NCBI GenBank assembly: GCA_964417725.1
Contig: CAYQIV010000014.1
Span: 25,557 to 89,556 of the forward strand
Source: SHZI01 sp964417725
GTDB taxonomy: Bacteria; Pseudomonadota; Gammaproteobacteria; Steroidobacterales; GCA-2729495
Reading direction: 5' to 3'
DNA length: 64,000 bases
Made by a program: the position numbers and the translations under genes. Within the stretch, counting starts at the first letter, position 1; the number at the start of each line of letters is the position of its first letter. The notes under the pieces were generated by a model. The model ran no database searches. It was not told the origin of the DNA and saw nothing but the letters and a program-made list of their open reading frames with translations. Below are positions 44,933 to 53,717 of the stretch, in pieces.

Positions 44933-45412
44933 ATGATGTTTCCCGCCGGCTTTCTCGGCTCGCGCGCCGACCTGCTCGTCGACATCGTGACGCTGTCTTT
45001 CATCATCGTCCTGCCGATGCTGGTCATCTCCTGGCGCATGGCGCGTGTCCGGCGGGATTTCGTCCGTCACCGCCGCGTCCAGCTGTGGCTCGGCTGCACC
45101 CTGGCGGTGGTGGTCGCGGTGTTCGAATGGGACCTGCGCCAGGCGGGGGGCATTTTCGAGATCACCAGGGACAGCGTGTACGCGGGCACGGCGCTGCTCA
45201 ACGGGACGATCTGGGTCCACACCGGGTTTTCGATTCTGGCGTCGGTCGTCTGGGTGATCCTCATCCCCTGGTCGCTCGTCACATTCGGCAACCCGCCACG
45301 GCCGGGTACTTTCAGCCGCACGCACCGCGTGCTGGGCCGCACCGGGATGATCGCCATGATCGGCGCCTGTGTGACCTCGCCGCCGCTCTACTACTTCGGT
45401 TTCGTCGCCTGA
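44933..45412 (+). CDS. DUF420-like membrane protein
   Basis: A 159-residue protein with four predicted helices, resembling the DUF420 family (related to YozB). The helices contain His and Trp residues (WVHTGFSILASVVW), which could bind haem or copper, but function is not established. A very good ribosome site (AGGAGG) precedes the ATG. A hairpin at 45421-45439 follows the stop. Confidence 0.75.
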   Translation: MMFPAGFLGSRADLLVDIVTLSFIIVLPMLVISWRMARVRRDFVRHRRVQLWLGCTLAVVVAVFEWDLRQAGGIFEITRDSVYAGTALLNGTIWVHTGFSILASVVWVILIPWSLVTFGNPPRPGTFSRTHRVLGRTGMIAMIGACVTSPPLYYFGFVA

Positions 45413-45420
45413 GCAACGAA

Positions 45421-45439
45421 GCCCCGGCACAACCGGGGC
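45421..45439. terminator. Hairpin after the DUF420-like gene
   Basis: GCCCCGG at 45421-45427 pairs with CCGGGGC at 45433-45439 around a five-base loop, just after the stop at 45412. No T-run follows, so the strength is uncertain. Confidence 0.5.
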
Positions 45440-45464
45440 CGGGCGACGGGCTCTGGACGATGAG

Positions 45465-45491
45465 GCCTGGGTGACGGGCCTGGGTGACGGG
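45465..45491. repeat. Two tandem copies of GCCTGGGTGACGGG
   Basis: The 14-base word GCCTGGGTGACGGG starts at 45465 and again at 45478, a 13-base period, in the spacer before the outer-membrane protein gene. No obvious role. Confidence 0.5.
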
Positions 45492-45597
45492 GCCTGAACG
45501 ACGCAGCAGGGGCACGAAACGGGGGGCCCCACCGGGTCGGCATCCGGTTGCGACGACACGCGGTGTCGGCCGCTCGCGCCATCAATCGCCAGGGACG

Positions 45598-46221
45598 TCA
45601 GTCGCCGAAGTGCAGGCGCAAGCCGACGCTGTATTCGGTGACGTCATCGCTCAGCGACACCCCGGCCACCGCGGACAGGCGCGGCGTGACCGCGTAAACC
45701 GCGCCGGCCGCGACGGACGTCTCGCTGCCGAAGCCGCCGCCAAAGTCGGTGCGCGTGATGAAGCCGTTCACTTCGAGCCGCGAGGTGACCATGGCGCGCA
45801 CGCCGGCGGAGATCGCATGGCCGTCTTCCTCTTCGTCGACGTCGAGCACCTCGACCTCGGCGCCGACCCAGGCCAGCCGGGCCAGGACGTCGACGGTGTC
45901 GGACACCGGGAAGCGGAACCCGATGCCGGCGGTGACGGCGGTGTAGTCGGCGCGGAGGCCGCCGAGGCCATCGCCCTCGACGTCGATATCGCCGTCGAGC
46001 CGGTCGGCAAAGACATGCACAGTCTCCGACAGCGCCACCGAGCCGGCGACCGAGATGCCGTCGCCATCGAGCGCGAGGCCATCGACGTCGTCGAATTCGA
46101 TGTCGACGTAACCGGCCTGCAACCAGGTGTAGCGGGGTGCTTCGTGTGCCGATGCGGGACCGGCCAGCGCGATGGCCAGCAAGGCCACCTGCACGAGAGA
46201 CAACGCGCGGACATTCGCCAT
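45598..46221 (-). CDS. Outer-membrane beta-barrel-like protein
   Basis: About 207 residues with a signal peptide (ANVRALSLVQVALLAIALAG, cleavage near SAHEA) followed by alternating polar and hydrophobic strands and a C-terminal aromatic end (YSVGLRLHFGD), as in small OmpA- or OmpX-like barrels. I cannot name the family. The start is uncertain: ATGs at 46221, 46233 and 46254 are all in frame and none has a clear ribosome site; 46221 gives the most normal signal peptide. It is convergent with the DUF420-like gene. Confidence 0.7.
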   Translation of the reverse strand: MANVRALSLVQVALLAIALAGPASAHEAPRYTWLQAGYVDIEFDDVDGLALDGDGISVAGSVALSETVHVFADRLDGDIDVEGDGLGGLRADYTAVTAGIGFRFPVSDTVDVLARLAWVGAEVEVLDVDEEEDGHAISAGVRAMVTSRLEVNGFITRTDFGGGFGSETSVAAGAVYAVTPRLSAVAGVSLSDDVTEYSVGLRLHFGD

Positions 46222-46523
46222 GCGTGGCGCCATGATTGCCATCAGGGACGACATTGCGGGCGCCGCCGTGCGCGGCCCCGTGGCCTGCCGCCGACGCACC
46301 GTGGGCCGGCATCCTGGCCCTGCTCGGGTCAACGCGGTCATCCGTCCCTCCGGCATCAGCGGTGAAAGAAGGGTCCGACCTTACGCCACCGCCACACGAG
46401 TGACACGCGCCAAAACCGGCCATCCACGCAAGTTTCTCCGTTGCGCCCGCACCACAGCGCCGCCCCCGGCCCGGGTCAATCCGTTACGATAGCCGGCACG
46501 ACTTACCGCCGCGGAGACCGGCC

Positions 46524-47168
46524 ATGACGTCAACGCTCACCATCCAGGTCATCTCCGACATCGTCTGCCCGTGGTGCTACGTCGGCCAGCGGCGCCTGGC
46601 CAAAGCGCTGGCCCAGTGCCCCGACCTCCACGCCGAGGTGGTCTGGTTTCCCTACCAGCTGAGCCCCGACCTGCCGCGCGAGGGCGTCGACCGGCAGGCG
46701 CACCACGCGCAGATCTTCGGCGCCGAACGCGCCCGGGAGATCATGGCGAAGATGAAGGAAACCGGTCTCGCCGAGGGCATCGCCTTCGACGCCCCGCCGG
46801 GCGCACGCTCGCCCAACACGCTGTCGGCCCATGTGCTGCTGTACTGGGCCTCGCGCGCCGACGGCGTCGACCAGGATGCGCTGGCCGGCAAGCTTTTCGC
46901 CGCCCACCATGAGCATGGCGAGGACATCGGCGACCCCTACGTGCTGGCCGGCATCGCCAGCGAGGTTGGCATGAACCCCGCCGAGGTGCTCAAGGCGCTG
47001 CGCGAAGGCATCGACGAAGACACCGTCCGCGGCCTGATCGACCAGGCGCGCGACGCCGGCGTCAGCGGCGTGCCGTTCTTCATCATCGACGGCAAGTACG
47101 CGCTGTCCGGCGCCCAGCCGCCCGAGGCCTTCATCGACGTCTTCGAGCGGGTGCGGTCGGCCGCGTGA
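46524..47168 (+). CDS. DsbA family oxidoreductase, FrnE-like
   Basis: A 214-residue thioredoxin-fold protein with an inserted helical domain, as in FrnE and 2-hydroxychromene-2-carboxylate isomerases. The active site is SDIVCPWCYVGQRRL (CPWC), the form found in disulfide isomerases, and a cis-proline follows in GVPFFII. It lacks a signal peptide, so it acts in the cytosol. It probably works in redox homeostasis or detoxification. Next gene is an EamA transporter in the same direction. Confidence 0.85.
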   Translation: MTSTLTIQVISDIVCPWCYVGQRRLAKALAQCPDLHAEVVWFPYQLSPDLPREGVDRQAHHAQIFGAERAREIMAKMKETGLAEGIAFDAPPGARSPNTLSAHVLLYWASRADGVDQDALAGKLFAAHHEHGEDIGDPYVLAGIASEVGMNPAEVLKALREGIDEDTVRGLIDQARDAGVSGVPFFIIDGKYALSGAQPPEAFIDVFERVRSAA

Positions 47169-47233
47169 ACGCCACAGACGGCGGCCGGCTTCCACCGCAG
47201 CCGGCGCGGCCCGGCAGCCGGTAACCGTCGGCG

Positions 47234-48136
47234 ATGGCAGACCCCGTGCCGGACGCACCCTCCGCCCGGCTGCGCGGCATCGGTGCGATGCTCGCCGCCG
47301 TGGCGCTGTTCGCCGTGATGGATGGCGTGCTCAAGCGCTTCGCCGGGCACTACCCGCCTTTGCAGGTCGTGGCCCTGCGCGGCGCCGCCTCCCTGCCCTT
47401 CGTGCTGCTGCCGGTGCTGGTTCGCGGCCACTGGCGGGCGCTGCGCATGCACCACTACCCGCTGCACCTCGCCCGCGGCGTGCTGGCGGTGGTGATGATG
47501 GCCGGCTTCGTCTACGCGCTGACGGTGCTGTCGCTGGCCGATGCCTATGCGCTGTTCTTCATCTCGCCGTTGCTGGTCACGGCACTCTCGGTGCCGTTGC
47601 TCGGCGAACGCGTCGGCCTCGCCCGCTGGCTGGCCATCGCCACCGGCCTCGGCGGCGCACTGTGGCTGCTGCAGCCCTCCGGCGGTGGCCTCTTCGCTGA
47701 CATCGAAGGCCCGCGCGCCTGGTTGGGCGCACTCGGCGCACTCATCGCCGCACTCGCCTACGCCCTCAACTCCATCGCCACGCGCACCCTGTCGCGCACC
47801 GACAGCAACACTTCGATGGTGTTCTGGTTCCTGCTGCTGATGACGCTCGGCGCCGGCGTCTTCGCCGTGCCCGGCTGGCTTCCCCTGCAGGACGGCGACT
47901 GGCCCTGGCTCGGCGTGCTCGGCCTCAGCGGCGCACTGGCCCAGCTCTTCATCACCCGCGCCTTTCGCCATGCGCCGGCCTCGGTCGTCTCGCCTTTCGA
48001 GTACACCGCCTTGCTGTGGGCCGTGCTCATCGACTGGCTCGCCTGGTCCGTGACCCCCTCGCTGCACATCCTGCCCGGCGCCGCGCTGATCATCGCCGGC
48101 GGCCTCTACCTCATCGGCCGCGAACGGGGCGGATGA
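47234..48136 (+). CDS. EamA-type (DMT) transporter
   Basis: A 300-residue protein of two tandem five-helix EamA halves, ten transmembrane helices in total. Typical positions are MDGVLKRFAGHYPPLQVVALRG in the first half (shown in parts) and ALLWAVLIDWLAW in the second. It exports small metabolites such as amino acids or purines; the substrate is unknown. It follows the FrnE-like gene by 65 bases. The 174 bases after it hold no gene. Confidence 0.88.
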   Translation: MADPVPDAPSARLRGIGAMLAAVALFAVMDGVLKRFAGHYPPLQVVALRGAASLPFVLLPVLVRGHWRALRMHHYPLHLARGVLAVVMMAGFVYALTVLSLADAYALFFISPLLVTALSVPLLGERVGLARWLAIATGLGGALWLLQPSGGGLFADIEGPRAWLGALGALIAALAYALNSIATRTLSRTDSNTSMVFWFLLLMTLGAGVFAVPGWLPLQDGDWPWLGVLGLSGALAQLFITRAFRHAPASVVSPFEYTALLWAVLIDWLAWSVTPSLHILPGAALIIAGGLYLIGRERGG

Positions 48137-48310
48137 AGCACCTGAGGCCATTCTCCAACGACGAGGGATCAGGATGAAGTGTGGCGGCAGGTCAGCTTCA
48201 CCCGCCTTGCAGGGGATACCGACATCCTCGTCGCCCCTTCGGCCGACAATGCACACCCGGGAATTTGCAGCAGCCGCCCGCGAGCCGCAGCGCGGGGCGA
48301 CCCGGATCAT

Positions 48311-49522
48311 TCACCGATGGAGGGTTTCTTCCCGAACCTGAAGATCGGGGGTGTTCCACCGGGTTCGACCCTTGCGCATCCCGCCCATCAGGCCCAGCGC
48401 CGAGGCAAAGAGCCAGATGGCGGCCGGAACGGGGACGACGGTCGGGATCGTGGCAACATAGGCTTCCCTGAAGCCGTCCGGGTTGATGGCTTCGCCAACG
48501 ATGGTCTGGCCATCGGCAGAAACACCCAGCGCCTGCCTCAGCTGCCAGCCGGTCAGATCAACCCCATTGCCGCTCAAGATGTCGCTCAGGCTCTGCATGC
48601 CTCCCGCATGGGTCCAGACGAATGCCTCGTCACCCGAGGTGCCGCTGGCTCTCCCCACCACCACGCCGCCATCGGCGGACACACCAGACGCGACGCTGCC
48701 GAAACTGCCCCCGGCCAGGTCGCCCAGGCCGACCATCCCGCCCGCATGGGTCCAGACAAAGGCTTCATCACCCATGGCGCCCCGGCTCTGGCCCACCACC
48801 ACATTGCCGTCGGCGGACACGCCATACGCTTCACTGAAGAAATCACCGCCGGGCAGATCACCGAGACCGACCATCCCGCCTGCACCGGTCCAGACAAACG
48901 CTTCCCGCCCCACCGGACCGAGCGCATCGGTACCCGCCGACCTGCCATACCCGACGACTACGCCGCCGTCGGCGGACACGCCACGCGCTTCACTGCCGAA
49001 ACCACCGCCGGGCAGATCACCGAGACCGACCATCCCGTCCGCATGGGTCCAGACAAAGGCCTCGTTGCCCGAGGGGCTGTTGCTGCGGCCCACCACGGTG
49101 CCGCCATCGGCGGATATGCCGGTCGCTGCGCTGGTGCCGCTGCCATCCGGCAGGCCACCCAGCCCGACCATGCCACCACCGGTCCAGACAAAGGCCTGGA
49201 CGCCCGAGGGGCTGCGACTGTTGCCCGCCACCACGCCACCAGCGGCGGACACTGCAATCGCGCCACTGAGGAACCCGTTCGCCGAAACGCCGCCAGGCAG
49301 GCCGCCCAGGCCCGTCATCCCGCCCGCACCGGTCCAGACGAACGCTTCCCTGCCGAAGACGCTGCGGCCGTTGCCGACCACCACGCTGCCATCGGCGGAC
49401 ACACCCACCGCAATACTTTCGAAACCACCGCCGGGCAGGTCACCCAGCGAGATGAAGCTGGCCGCAATCGCACCATTGGCAACGCAAGACAGCAGGCACC
49501 CGCTTGCCATTGCGCGGATCAT
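48311..49522 (-). CDS. HAF-repeat exported protein with VPxPA-CTERM sorting signal
   Basis: A 403-residue exported protein made of about seven repeats of roughly 40-50 residues with the pattern AFVWTxxGGMxGLGxLPGG...GVSADGxVVVG, known as HAF repeats. The C-terminus, VPVPAAIWLFASALGLMG then MRKGR, is a VPxPA-type sorting signal read by an exosortase. A short signal peptide precedes (MIRAMASGCLLSC). The start could also be 49561. The adjacent gene carries a similar tail, so both are probably processed by the same sortase. The exosortase itself is not in the window. Confidence 0.85.
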   Translation of the reverse strand: MIRAMASGCLLSCVANGAIAASFISLGDLPGGGFESIAVGVSADGSVVVGNGRSVFGREAFVWTGAGGMTGLGGLPGGVSANGFLSGAIAVSAAGGVVAGNSRSPSGVQAFVWTGGGMVGLGGLPDGSGTSAATGISADGGTVVGRSNSPSGNEAFVWTHADGMVGLGDLPGGGFGSEARGVSADGGVVVGYGRSAGTDALGPVGREAFVWTGAGGMVGLGDLPGGDFFSEAYGVSADGNVVVGQSRGAMGDEAFVWTHAGGMVGLGDLAGGSFGSVASGVSADGGVVVGRASGTSGDEAFVWTHAGGMQSLSDILSGNGVDLTGWQLRQALGVSADGQTIVGEAINPDGFREAYVATIPTVVPVPAAIWLFASALGLMGGMRKGRTRWNTPDLQVREETLHR

Positions 49523-49595
49523 GTTCACGGGAAACCCCGGCCGGAACCCGGCAACGTGCATTTCTCGCAGCAGACCAAAGCGGTCGGTGTCCGGC

Positions 49596-50489
49596 TCAGG
49601 CGCAGGCGCGGCGGCGCCAGAACACAAGCCCGGCAAGACTGCTCAGAAACAGCGGCAATGCGGCAGGCACCGGCACCACGGCCAATCCGTCAAACAGTTC
49701 GGCACCGGAACTGGTCGACAAACTGAAAGCCGGCAGGATGTTGCCTTCGCTGTCGGCGACAACGATCGCCGTCATGACCGCCGTATTGGATAAATCGAGG
49801 AAGGAACCCTGACCATCAAAGCCGCCGTCCTGCAGGTCGTACAGGAATGAACCGGCCCCGAGGAACACGCTGAAGTCGATTTCGGTCCCAAAGGTGAACG
49901 GCGTTTCCAGTATCACGGTCTGCGACAGCAGGCCGGAGTCGCCGCCGAACGAGAGCGGATCGGCATCGATCGAGCCCTGACCATAAACAAACATGCCGAA
50001 GCTGTTGCTGATCCCCGCGTTCGCGGAGCCGAAGTCCCAGGCACCTGTCAGTTGAAACGCCAGCGAAAGCGTTCCGGTGCTGCCGGCAGGCAGTCCGCTG
50101 ATGGTCCACTGGTCACGAAACGATGCGCTGGAAAAAACGTCGAAAGATTCGGGGCCTGTCGATAAACCGCTGGAATCGCCCGTACGAATTATGGAAGCGG
50201 CACCTGCCGCCTTCAGGACGCCGAATTGCGATTCGGCGCTGGTCTGGTAATTCAGTTCGGATCCTTCAAAAGCGTAAGTGCCCGTGCAGGATGACTGCGA
50301 GGCACCGGCGTCCTCGCAGAGCAATTCGTAGTCTTCGGCGTCCGGGAAGGTGGGATAAACCTCGCTGAGGGAAAACAGCGAGGCTGCCTGCAGCGGTGCC
50401 GCAAGACCGGCCAGCACAAGGGACGCCGCCGCGGCATGCAGGACGACCCTGTCGACCCCCGCTGGCTTCGAAAAAACTGGTCTGATCAT
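49596..50489 (-). CDS. PEP-CTERM-like exported protein (VPxPA tail)
   Basis: A 297-residue secreted protein. It has a signal peptide (to about residue 36, AAPLQAAS), a beta-rich body of low similarity to known domains and a sorting tail VPVPAALPLFLSSLAGLVFW followed by RRRACA. The ATG at 50489 has GGAGGTGA, a perfect ribosome site. Codon use and base composition are a little less GC-rich than its neighbours. Body function unknown. Confidence 0.83.
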   Translation of the reverse strand: MIRPVFSKPAGVDRVVLHAAAASLVLAGLAAPLQAASLFSLSEVYPTFPDAEDYELLCEDAGASQSSCTGTYAFEGSELNYQTSAESQFGVLKAAGAASIIRTGDSSGLSTGPESFDVFSSASFRDQWTISGLPAGSTGTLSLAFQLTGAWDFGSANAGISNSFGMFVYGQGSIDADPLSFGGDSGLLSQTVILETPFTFGTEIDFSVFLGAGSFLYDLQDGGFDGQGSFLDLSNTAVMTAIVVADSEGNILPAFSLSTSSGAELFDGLAVVPVPAALPLFLSSLAGLVFWRRRACA

Positions 50490-50795
50490 GCTTCACCTCC
50501 GCAACACGGCGCGCAACGCCGGCTGTTGTTCTGTGTTTTTTGATTGGTCTGTCATTGCAATCATTTTTTCCGCCGCATTCAAGCCCCGATTGACTCGCGT
50601 ACCTAAATTCAATGACCTGCGGCCGGATCAGGCACCACAAACCACGGAAACCGCGTGTTATGTCACACGCGTGCGCTGTCTTTGCGCCGATGCGGTCAAC
50701 CGCCGCGGCCCCGCAGGATGGTGCGGACCTGTCTGCCGGTTGCCACGGCGCCACGCCACGTTCCACGGGCAGGACAAACCCGGTACCCTGAGCCC
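50490..50795. other. 306-base divergent intergenic region
   Basis: It lies between the PEP-CTERM-like gene and the GST gene and should contain both promoters. It is the most AT-rich spacer in the window's right half. I see no open frame worth calling. Confidence 0.5.
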
Positions 50796-51422
50796 ATGAA
50801 GCTCCACGATGCCGCGGGCACGCCCAATGGCCGCAGGGTCGCCCTTTTCATGGCCGAGAAGGGCATCGACCTGCCCCGGGTGCAGGTCGACCTGCGTGGC
50901 GGCGAAAACCTCACGGCGGCCTTCCGCGCAAAAAACCCCTTCGGCCGCATCCCCGTGCTGGAACTCGACGACGGCACCTGCATCGCCGAGTCGGTGGCGA
51001 TCTGCCGTTACCTCGAGGGCCTCTACCCCACACCGGCGCTGTTCGGCACCGATGCCCGCTCGCAGGCCGACATCGAGATGTGGAACCGGCGCGCCGAACT
51101 CAACTTCCTGATGAGCGTGGCGATGGCCTTCCGCAACCTCACCGGTTTCTTCAAGGACCGCGAAAGGACCTGCCGAGAGTGGGGCGAGATCAGCCAGGCC
51201 GATGCCGGTGCGGCCCTCCGCCTGTTCGACACGCACCTCGCCGGCAACAGGTACCTCGCCGGTGACACGTTCAGCATCGCCGACATCACGCTGTACTGCG
51301 CCCATGATTTCGCCCACGCCGTGAAGCTGAAGCTGCCCACCGACCTGCCGCACGTCGCGCGATGGCATGCCCTGCTCACTGCCCGCTGGGCGCAGGGAAT
51401 CGGGTCGAGCCGCCCGCAGTGA
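50796..51422 (+). CDS. Glutathione S-transferase family protein
   Basis: A 208-residue GST. The thioredoxin-fold N-domain has FGRIPVLELDDGTCIAES with the glutathione-binding Glu-Ser pair and the C-domain has DTFSIADITLYCAHDF. The ATG at 50796 gives a normal start (MKLHDAAGTPNGRRVALFM); no strong ribosome site. It probably detoxifies electrophiles or acts as an ancillary isomerase. Standalone gene. Confidence 0.9.
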   Translation: MKLHDAAGTPNGRRVALFMAEKGIDLPRVQVDLRGGENLTAAFRAKNPFGRIPVLELDDGTCIAESVAICRYLEGLYPTPALFGTDARSQADIEMWNRRAELNFLMSVAMAFRNLTGFFKDRERTCREWGEISQADAGAALRLFDTHLAGNRYLAGDTFSIADITLYCAHDFAHAVKLKLPTDLPHVARWHALLTARWAQGIGSSRPQ

Positions 51423-51603
51423 CTGGCCTCGTGACGGCGCTGGCACGCACGGGCGAAGAAGGGGGGTTGCCACCAGACATCGCGCAGGTCCGGCCCTCCG
51501 CCGTGTGACCGCAAGTCACGGCGTGGCCGGCAGTGTGTCGGTCAGGCCGTCGAGACGCTGTGCTAGAGTCGGGACGGCATGCCGTGCTCAAGGAGGGTTG
51601 ATC

Positions 51604-52086
51604 ATGCGGTTTCATGCACTCGCGGTCTTCGCATTGATGGCATCGGTCACCGCCTGCGGAGGGGCAGCGGTGGATGCACCGGACAGCGCCAACCCGGCGG
51701 CGGGAAGCACCGTGACGACCACGACACCGGCCCGCCGCCCTTCGCCGCCCGGCGCCGTGGCCTATTTCATCGAGCCGCGTGACGGCGCGGTCGTCGACAG
51801 CCCGGTTCGTGTCGTCTTCGGCCTGTCAGGCATGGGTGTCGCGCCCGCCGGAACAGAACGGGACAACACCGGGCATCACCACCTGCTCATCGACACCACC
51901 CTGCCCGATCCCGGCACGCCCATTCCGGCCAATGACCGGCACCTCCACTTCGGCGGTGGCCAGACCGAAACGACGATCGAACTCGCGCCGGGCGCACACA
52001 CGCTCCGGCTGCTGCTTGGTGACGAACGCCACATCCCGCACGACCCGCCGGTGATGTCGGCGGAGATCGCCATCGAAGTGCGCTGA
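51604..52086 (+). CDS. DUF4399 lipoprotein
   Basis: A 160-residue lipoprotein: signal ending MASVTACGG with the lipobox cysteine, an Ala/Thr/Pro linker, then a DUF4399 domain (FIEPRDGAVVDSPVRVVFGL, HHHLLIDTTLP, FGGGQTET, PGAHTLRLLLGDERHIPH). Histidines in the domain suggest metal binding but function is not known. AGGAGGG is just before the ATG. Confidence 0.85.
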   Translation: MRFHALAVFALMASVTACGGAAVDAPDSANPAAGSTVTTTTPARRPSPPGAVAYFIEPRDGAVVDSPVRVVFGLSGMGVAPAGTERDNTGHHHLLIDTTLPDPGTPIPANDRHLHFGGGQTETTIELAPGAHTLRLLLGDERHIPHDPPVMSAEIAIEVR

Positions 52087-52159
52087 GCGACGGCCGTGCG
52101 GCACGCCACGCTGCCATGGCCCGACCCCGCAACACCGGGAAGGTTCGGCCCGGCCGCCG

Positions 52160-52414
52160 TCACTCCACCCGGTCGGCGTGCGGCGCGAACCAGCGGTACA
52201 ACGTCGCCGCCTCGATCACGGACAGCCCGAAGCGCCGACCGGCTTCCTCGACCGCCGCCAGGGTGCACGGCCGCTGTGTTGCAAGCCAGCCCAGTGCGTG
52301 ACGCAGGCGTTCTTCTTCGGGGATCAGGCCACCGTCTTCCATCGGCGCATGATCGGCCTGACCGGCAGCAAGGCGCAACAGGGGGAGCACACCCGGCCAT
52401 TCGAAAACTTTCAC
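52160..52414 (-). CDS. Small hypothetical protein
   Basis: An 84-residue open frame starting at a GTG (52414). The C-terminal half (LRHALGWLATQRPCTLAAVE then FGLSVIEAATLYRWFAPH) is helical and reads like a small regulatory or scaffold helix bundle, but I do not recognise a family. There is no clear ribosome site. It is convergent with the DUF4399 gene. Codon bias looks coding, so it may be real. Confidence 0.45.
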   Translation of the reverse strand: MKVFEWPGVLPLLRLAAGQADHAPMEDGGLIPEEERLRHALGWLATQRPCTLAAVEEAGRRFGLSVIEAATLYRWFAPHADRVE

Positions 52415-52468
52415 GGCGGTACCGGCGGCACAATCGGTAAAATGAGGGCCATGGCCGTGCAGGACAAG

Positions 52469-52940
52469 ATGAGGCAACGGGGCCGGTCGGTCTTCCTGCT
52501 CTTCATCCTCGGCCTGCTGCCCGTGATCGCGGCCAGTGCAGACCGTTCCGGCGCAGCGGCGCGCGGACCGCATCCACCCGCCATCCGCCAACCTTTTGCC
52601 CAATGCCCGCCCGGTCAGGTCGCCTACCGCGATGGCACCGAGCCCGGCACCGTCAAGTGCGTGCCGGCCACACCGCGTGCCCAATGCCCGCCCGGCCAGG
52701 TCGCCTATCGCGACGGCACCGAGCCCGGCACCGTCAAGTGCGTGCCGGCCACACCGCGTGCCCAATGCCNNNNNNNNNNNNNNNNNNNNNNNNNNNNNNN
52801 NNNNNNNNNNNNNNNNNNNNNNNNNNNNNNNNNNNNNNNNNNNNNNNNNNNNNNNNNNNNNNNNNNNNNCGCCCGGCCAGGTCGCCTATCGCGATGGCAC
52901 CGAGCCGGGCACCGTCAAGTGCGTGCCGATGAGGCGGTAA
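52469..52940 (+). CDS. Secreted Cys-rich tandem-repeat protein, interrupted by assembly gap
   Basis: A protein with a signal peptide (MRQRGRSVFLLFILGLLPVI, cleavage near ASADR) followed by 27-residue repeats AQCPPGQVAYRDGTEPGTVK then CVPATPR. Two full repeats and the start of a third precede the 100 N run; one ends after it (GTVKCVPMRR, stop at 52940). The frame before the gap and after it differ, yet joining the two edges directly restores both frame and repeat, so the N length is a placeholder. Each repeat has two cysteines, perhaps paired in a disulfide. Start could be 52442 or 52451. Function unknown. Confidence 0.6.
52598..52937. repeat. 81-base in-frame tandem repeat with gap
   Basis: Units start at 52598, 52679 and 52760, an exact 81-base period, nearly identical at the DNA level. 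A further unit follows the N run. Copy number is unresolved. Confidence 0.8.
52770..52869. other. Assembly gap of exactly 100 N
   Basis: A scaffold gap placed inside the 81-base repeats. The round length indicates an unknown true size, most simply zero or a multiple of 81. Confidence 0.98.
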
Positions 52941-53040
52941 GCGCCATTGCAGGGCTGCGGCAGATCCACTGTGACGTGGACGGTCGTCCCTCGCCAAGAG
53001 ACGGCTTCGTGCGCCCCCGGGGCACTGTGCCGGCCGGCGG

Positions 53041-53658
53041 TCAGACGACGTAGAACAGGATCGTGTAGAAGTGGCAGCCGCTGCCACCGACCACGAACAG
53101 GTGCCAGACCCCATGGCCGTGCCGCAACCGATGGTCGGTGGCATAGAAGACCAGGCCACCGGTGTAGAGCGCGCCACCGGCCACCAGCCAGGCAAAGCCC
53201 GATGGCGACAGCGCCTGCCATAGCGGCACCACCGCAACCAGCGCCAGCCAGCCCATCAGCACGTAGAGGACCAGCGACAGCACGCGCGTGCGCTTGCCGA
53301 GCAGCAGCTCCTGCACGATGCCCAGCAGCGCCAGCCCCCAGACGATGCCCAGCAGCCACCAGCCCCAGCGACCGCGCAGGGAAACCAGCGCAAAGGGCGT
53401 GTAGGTGCCGGCGATCAGCAGATAGATGGCACAGTGGTCGAGCTTGCGCAGCAACGCCTTGCTGCGCCCGCGTACGCTGTGATAGACGGTCGAGAACACG
53501 TACAGCGTGACCAGCATCGCACCATAGATGCTGAGGCTGACGATCTTCCACGGGTCACCCAGACGGCTGGCCTGCGTGATCAGCAAGACCGCCCCCGCCA
53601 GGGCCAGTCCGGCCCCGACGAGGTGACTGATGCTGTTGAAGCGCTCTCCCGGATACAT
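53041..53658 (-). CDS. Hemolysin III/TrhA family membrane protein
   Basis: A 205-residue seven-helix membrane protein of the HlyIII/PAQR group. Diagnostic pieces are GERFNSISHLVGAGLALAG, FSTVYHS, LDHCAIYLLIAGTYTPF and HGVWHLFVVGGSGCHF, with the metal-binding histidines present. Bacterial members relate to membrane-energy or fluidity control rather than haemolysis. The ATG at 53658 follows CGGGAGAG. Minus strand, next to another membrane protein. Confidence 0.9.
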   Translation of the reverse strand: MYPGERFNSISHLVGAGLALAGAVLLITQASRLGDPWKIVSLSIYGAMLVTLYVFSTVYHSVRGRSKALLRKLDHCAIYLLIAGTYTPFALVSLRGRWGWWLLGIVWGLALLGIVQELLLGKRTRVLSLVLYVLMGWLALVAVVPLWQALSPSGFAWLVAGGALYTGGLVFYATDHRLRHGHGVWHLFVVGGSGCHFYTILFYVV

Positions 53659-53717
53659 GTCGGATGGACCGCGGTGACGGCGTGCAGTTCAGGACAGATG
53701 CGGCAACACGGGTTTTG

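Noticed and set aside
52598..52937. Possible CRISPR-like repeats
   Set aside because: The 81-base units are contiguous, in frame and encode a repeated peptide; there are no spacers.
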